The notes under the pieces are model-generated. The model ran no database searches. It was not told the DNA's origin and was given only the letters and a program-made list of their open reading frames with translations. Source: Pseudomonadota bacterium (GTDB lineage: Bacteria; Pseudomonadota; Gammaproteobacteria; Steroidobacterales; Steroidobacteraceae). From it: DNA of 64,000 nucleotides. The position numbers were made by a program, and so were the translations under genes. Shown in pieces: positions 61,394-64,000 of the stretch (within the stretch, counting starts at the first letter, position 1; the number at the start of each line of letters is the position of its first letter). The stretch covers positions 38,475 through 102,474 of the forward strand of contig JAEZFW010000047.1 in NCBI GenBank assembly GCA_023417315.1. The letters are read 5' to 3'.

Positions 61394-62143
61394 TTACCAG
61401 CCGACGCTTCGCCCCCCATCAACCGCGAGAATTTGGCCGGTGACATACGGCGCGTCCTTCGCGAAGAACAGTGCAGCGCGCACGATGTCCTCCGGATTGC
61501 CTTTGCGCTTGAGCAGCGTCTTCGAAACGATCTCGCTCTTCGTCGTCGCATCGAGCCCGCCATCGGGCCAAAGAATCGGTCCCGGCGCGATGCCATTCAC
61601 GCGCACTTCCGGTCCCAGCTCGCGCGCGAGCGAGCGCGTCAGCATCATCAAGCCTGCTTTCGCGGCAGAGTAGACCGTGTGCTCAGGCAGAGGCCGTTGC
61701 GCATGGATGTCGACGAGATTCAACACGAGCCCACGCGATTCGCGAAGCGCGGGCGCGGCCGCCTGCGATAGAAAAAGCGGTGCTTTCAAGTTCGTCCCGA
61801 TGAGATCGTCCCACTGCGCGGGCGTGATCCTGCCGAGCGGTGTGGGATAGAACGTGGAGGCGTTATTGACCAGCACGGTGAGCCGACCGAACGTCGCGGT
61901 CACTCGCTCGACGATGCGCGGCATCGCAGCGGGATCCATCAAGTCAGCGCCAATCGCGATGGCCGAATCGCGACGCGCACCGTTCAACTCTTCGCACAAT
62001 GTCTGCGCATCCGGGCCGGAGCGGTGATAGTGAATCGCTACATTCGCGCCTTCCGCGTGAAAGCCGCGCACGAGCGCCGCCCCAATGCGCCGTGCCGCAC
62101 CGGTCACGAGGACAGCGTGGTCGATAAGACCGGGAATGCTCAT
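61394..62143 (-). CDS. Pteridine reductase-like SDR (FolM/PTR1 type)
   Basis: A 249-residue short-chain dehydrogenase/reductase. AVLVTGAARRIGAALVRGFH carries the TGxxxRRIG variant typical of pteridine reductases rather than the usual TGxxxGxG; LVNNASTFYPTPLG, catalytic YSAAKAG (Y-x3-K), and NGIAPGPILWPDG follow. Such enzymes reduce dihydrobiopterin, dihydrofolate or dihydromonapterin with NADPH, which suits its position facing folB-folK. ATG 62143 is preferred; the upstream extension lacks a domain. Confidence 0.88.
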   Translation of the reverse strand: MSIPGLIDHAVLVTGAARRIGAALVRGFHAEGANVAIHYHRSGPDAQTLCEELNGARRDSAIAIGADLMDPAAMPRIVERVTATFGRLTVLVNNASTFYPTPLGRITPAQWDDLIGTNLKAPLFLSQAAAPALRESRGLVLNLVDIHAQRPLPEHTVYSAAKAGLMMLTRSLARELGPEVRVNGIAPGPILWPDGGLDATTKSEIVSKTLLKRKGNPEDIVRAALFFAKDAPYVTGQILAVDGGRSVGW

Positions 62144-62165
62144 GTGCAATTCATGGCTAGGAACG

Positions 62166-62420
62166 ACGAGCGACAGGCTACAGCTAGAACGCACTCACTT
62201 GCCAGCCTCGTGCCTATCGCTCTTCGCGAATGAGGGCGAACTTCAAGTCGAGCAAGCTCATGCATGTCACCTCCGTGAGGACGACGACAGTCGTAGGTCG
62301 GGTTACAACCCGACAGCCGAACTCTGTTCGTCACCCGCGTGAAGGCCAGGGCCCTCAGAAGCGCCAATGTATGTACGTCGCGAGTTCTGCTGTTGCCTGT
62401 AGCTTATAGCCTGTAGTCTT
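62166..62420. repeat. Word-arm inverted repeat (GCTGTAG-like) with an inner repeat copy
   Basis: Left arm GCGACAGGCTACAGCTAGAA (62170-62189); right arm GTTCTGCTGTTGCCTGTAGC-TTATAGCCTGTAGTCTT (62383-62419). The loop holds a degenerate, circularly shifted copy of the 116-bp family, with GTAGGTCGGGTTACAACCCG at about 62294. It fills the divergent gap 62144-62428. Confidence 0.7.
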
Positions 62421-62428
62421 AACAAACG

Positions 62429-63607
62429 ATGTCTGTCGCCAGCCCTTTGCCGCCGCTCACGCCTGATCAAGCCGCCCACTCGGCGCGGCTCATGGATCGC
62501 ATTCGCGATGAGATCGACGCGCAGCACGGCTGGATCAGCTTCGAGCGATACATGGAGCTCGCGTTATACGAGCCGGGCATGGGCTACTACAGCGCCGGTG
62601 CCTCGAAGTTTGGCCAGGCGGGCGACTTCGTCACGGCGCCGGAGATCTCGCCGCTGTTCAGTCGATGTCTAGCGAATCAATGTATCGAAGTGTTTCAACA
62701 ACTCGGTGCCGCGGACATCCTGGAGCTCGGCGCCGGCTCCGGCGTCATGGCAGCCGACATTCTGACCGAGCTGCACGCGACGAATCATCTGCCGCAGCAT
62801 TATTTCATTCTCGAAGTGAGCGCGGACTTACGCGAGCGCCAACGTGAGCGCATCGCGAAGCTCGCACCCGACCTCGTCGAACGTGTGCAATGGCTCGATG
62901 AATGGCCGAAAGATTTTCGTGGTGTCGTGCTCGCGAACGAAGTGCTCGATGCGATGCCCGTGCAGCGCTTTCGCATTCGCAAGGATCAGGTCAACTCCGT
63001 TGGCGTGACATGGCAATTGGGTCAGCTCGACTGGTCTGAAGTGCGCGCAGACGAAGCACTCGAAAAAGCAGTGCGCACGATCGAGAACGAGCTCGAGTCA
63101 TCATTGCCCGATGGCTATGGTTCGGAGATCAATCTGCGTCTGCGCGATTGGGTCGCGAGCCTCGCAACGTCGATCGCAGAAGGCGTCGTGCTCTTGATCG
63201 ACTACGGCCTGCCGCGCCGCCAGTACTACCGCCCCGATCGCCGCGAAGGCACGTTGCTCTGCCACTACCGCCACCGTTTCCATGACGATCCGTTGATCAA
63301 TGCGGGCGTGCAAGATATCGGCGCGTGGGTCGACTTCACCGCCGTGGCCGAAGCCGCCGTCGACTCCGGCCTCGAAGTCATCGGCTTCACAACGCAAGCG
63401 CACTTCTTGATCGGCAACGGGATCGAGCAATTCATCGCCGCGCTGCAAAGCGCTGAGCTCGAAGCGCGTGTGCAACTCGCACGACAAGCGATGCTGCTCA
63501 CATTGCCAGGCGAGATGGGGGAGCGATTCAAAGTCATCGGGCTCGGCAAGAACTATCAGCATTCGCTGCGCGGGTTCTCGATACGGGATCTCGCGGCCAC
63601 TCTGTGA
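62429..63607 (+). CDS. MidA/NDUFAF7-type SAM-dependent methyltransferase (DUF185)
   Basis: A 392-residue member of the class I methyltransferase family that in mitochondria methylates an arginine of a complex I subunit. It has WISFERYMELALYEPGMGYY near residue 35, GDFVTAPEISPLFSRCLANQ near 67, motif I ILELGAGSGVMAADIL near 100, VVLANEVLDAMPVQRF near 168, and a C-terminal LLIDYGLPRRQYY. The bacterial substrate is unknown. Start ATG 62429 is close behind a repeat arm with no good Shine-Dalgarno. Confidence 0.92.
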   Translation: MSVASPLPPLTPDQAAHSARLMDRIRDEIDAQHGWISFERYMELALYEPGMGYYSAGASKFGQAGDFVTAPEISPLFSRCLANQCIEVFQQLGAADILELGAGSGVMAADILTELHATNHLPQHYFILEVSADLRERQRERIAKLAPDLVERVQWLDEWPKDFRGVVLANEVLDAMPVQRFRIRKDQVNSVGVTWQLGQLDWSEVRADEALEKAVRTIENELESSLPDGYGSEINLRLRDWVASLATSIAEGVVLLIDYGLPRRQYYRPDRREGTLLCHYRHRFHDDPLINAGVQDIGAWVDFTAVAEAAVDSGLEVIGFTTQAHFLIGNGIEQFIAALQSAELEARVQLARQAMLLTLPGEMGERFKVIGLGKNYQHSLRGFSIRDLAATL

Positions 63608-63624
63608 TCTCGCGCGAGGGACGG

Positions 63625-63735
63625 CACTATCGGCGCCAAGGAGGCCTTCGCGCACCGCTCGCTTCGGCAAGGAAGGCGCACTATCGACGCCAAGGAAGCC
63701 TTCGGCACACAACGTGCGCCTTCGGCAGGGTCAGA
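63625..63735. repeat. Single word arm of the GGCAAGGAAGCC type
   Basis: Words CGCCAAGGAGGCCTTCG, CGGCAAGGAAGGCGCAC, CGCCAAGGAAGCCTTCG, ending GGGTCAGAAGTG. The matching right arm is not in the window; it may lie beyond the end, past the tandem repeat. Confidence 0.6.
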
Positions 63736-63743
63736 AGTGTGTT

Positions 63744-64000
63744 CGTCACCCTCGCGAAGGCGAGGGCCCATCAGCAGCAGAAGATCCAGATAGATCCTCG
63801 CCTCCGCGAGGACGACGAACGTTGTAGGTCGGGTTTGAACCCGACACGCGACCTTGTCTCGTCACCCTCGCGAAGGCGAGGGCCTATCAGAAGCAGAAGA
63901 TCAAGATGGATCCTCGCCTCCGCGAGGACGACGAACGTTGTAGGTCGGGTTTGAACCCGACACGCGACCTTGTCTCGTCACCCTCGCGAAGGCGAGGGCC
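63744..64000. repeat. Tandem array of a 116-bp repeat
   Basis: Units begin at 63744, 63860 and 63976 (CGTCACCCTCGCGAAGGCGA), an exact 116-nt period. Each unit has the inverted pair CCTCGCGAAGGCGAGG / CCTCGCCTCCGCGAGG and then the GTAGGTCGGGTTTGAACCCG palindrome. The third copy is cut by the window end, so the array continues. Copies elsewhere: about 19308, 57525 and 62265. Confidence 0.9.

Noticed and set aside
63744..64000. CRISPR-like tandem array
   Set aside because: The 116-nt units are repeated in full with no variable spacer between them.

Overview
The window reads as chromosomal DNA of a GC-rich gammaproteobacterium, most likely from the Steroidobacterales/Nevskiales/Xanthomonadales side of the class. 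This is an inference from gene content: tandem TonB-dependent receptors, SelO, an rpsU-yqeY-dnaG-rpoD macromolecular synthesis cluster, folB/folK next to a pteridine reductase, MidA, DUF3562 and DUF4136 proteins. No rRNA, convincing tRNA, CRISPR array, insertion sequence or prophage was seen.

Layout. 0-5 kb: secreted beta-propeller protein, rhomboid protease, DUF885 lipoprotein hydrolase. 5-10.4 kb: two tandem TonB-dependent receptors. 10.4-15.5 kb: Rap1a-like secreted protein, NhaA, galT-galK, PEBP-like protein. 15.6-20.3 kb: a run of small enzymes (arylamine N-acetyltransferase, two GFA-like proteins, VOC/DUF3291 proteins, exported RraA-like protein). 20.5-27.5 kb: minus-strand module of a TadE-like protein, a 1567-residue Sec-exported RHS protein ending in a PD-(D/E)XK-like nuclease domain, and a putative immunity gene. 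27.7-32.2 kb: SelO, EamA transporter, second rhomboid, DUF3562 protein. 32.3-35.4 kb: an amino-acid permease between two exported SAM-methyltransferase-like paralogues. 35.5-38.3 kb: MGDG-synthase-type glycosyltransferase, YkoP-like protein, polysaccharide deacetylase. 38.4-53 kb: CoA transferase, GGDEF/EAL protein, PerM-type membrane protein, lytic transglycosylase, MgtC, Ogt, DUF4136 lipoprotein, SLC13/RCK transporter, YcaQ. 53.1-58.6 kb: rpoD, dnaG, yqeY, rpsU. 59-63.6 kb: tsaD, folB, folK, pteridine reductase, midA, then tandem 116-bp repeats to the end.

The most unusual feature lies between the genes. About two dozen intergenic gaps hold a long inverted repeat whose arms are made of degenerate tandem words of 7, 8 or 9 nt (some of about 11). 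The word differs from site to site (for example GTGACGAA, CAGTACC, ATAGGGG, AACAGGATG, CACAAAGAA, GTTGACG, GCTGTAG). In most copies the loop is bounded by the same inner edge, CAGA/CAGAA on the left and TCTG/TTCTG on the right. Arms often supply the stop codon of the upstream gene or end within a few bases of the next start codon, and two copies of the AACAGGATG type sit inside the loop of a GTGACGAA type. A second repeat family (about 116 bp, GTCACCCTCGCGAAGGCGAG plus a GTAGGTCGGGTT palindrome) is also spread through the window. I know of no standard name for the word-arm elements; they are the best candidate here for something undescribed, followed by the TadE-RHS-immunity module.
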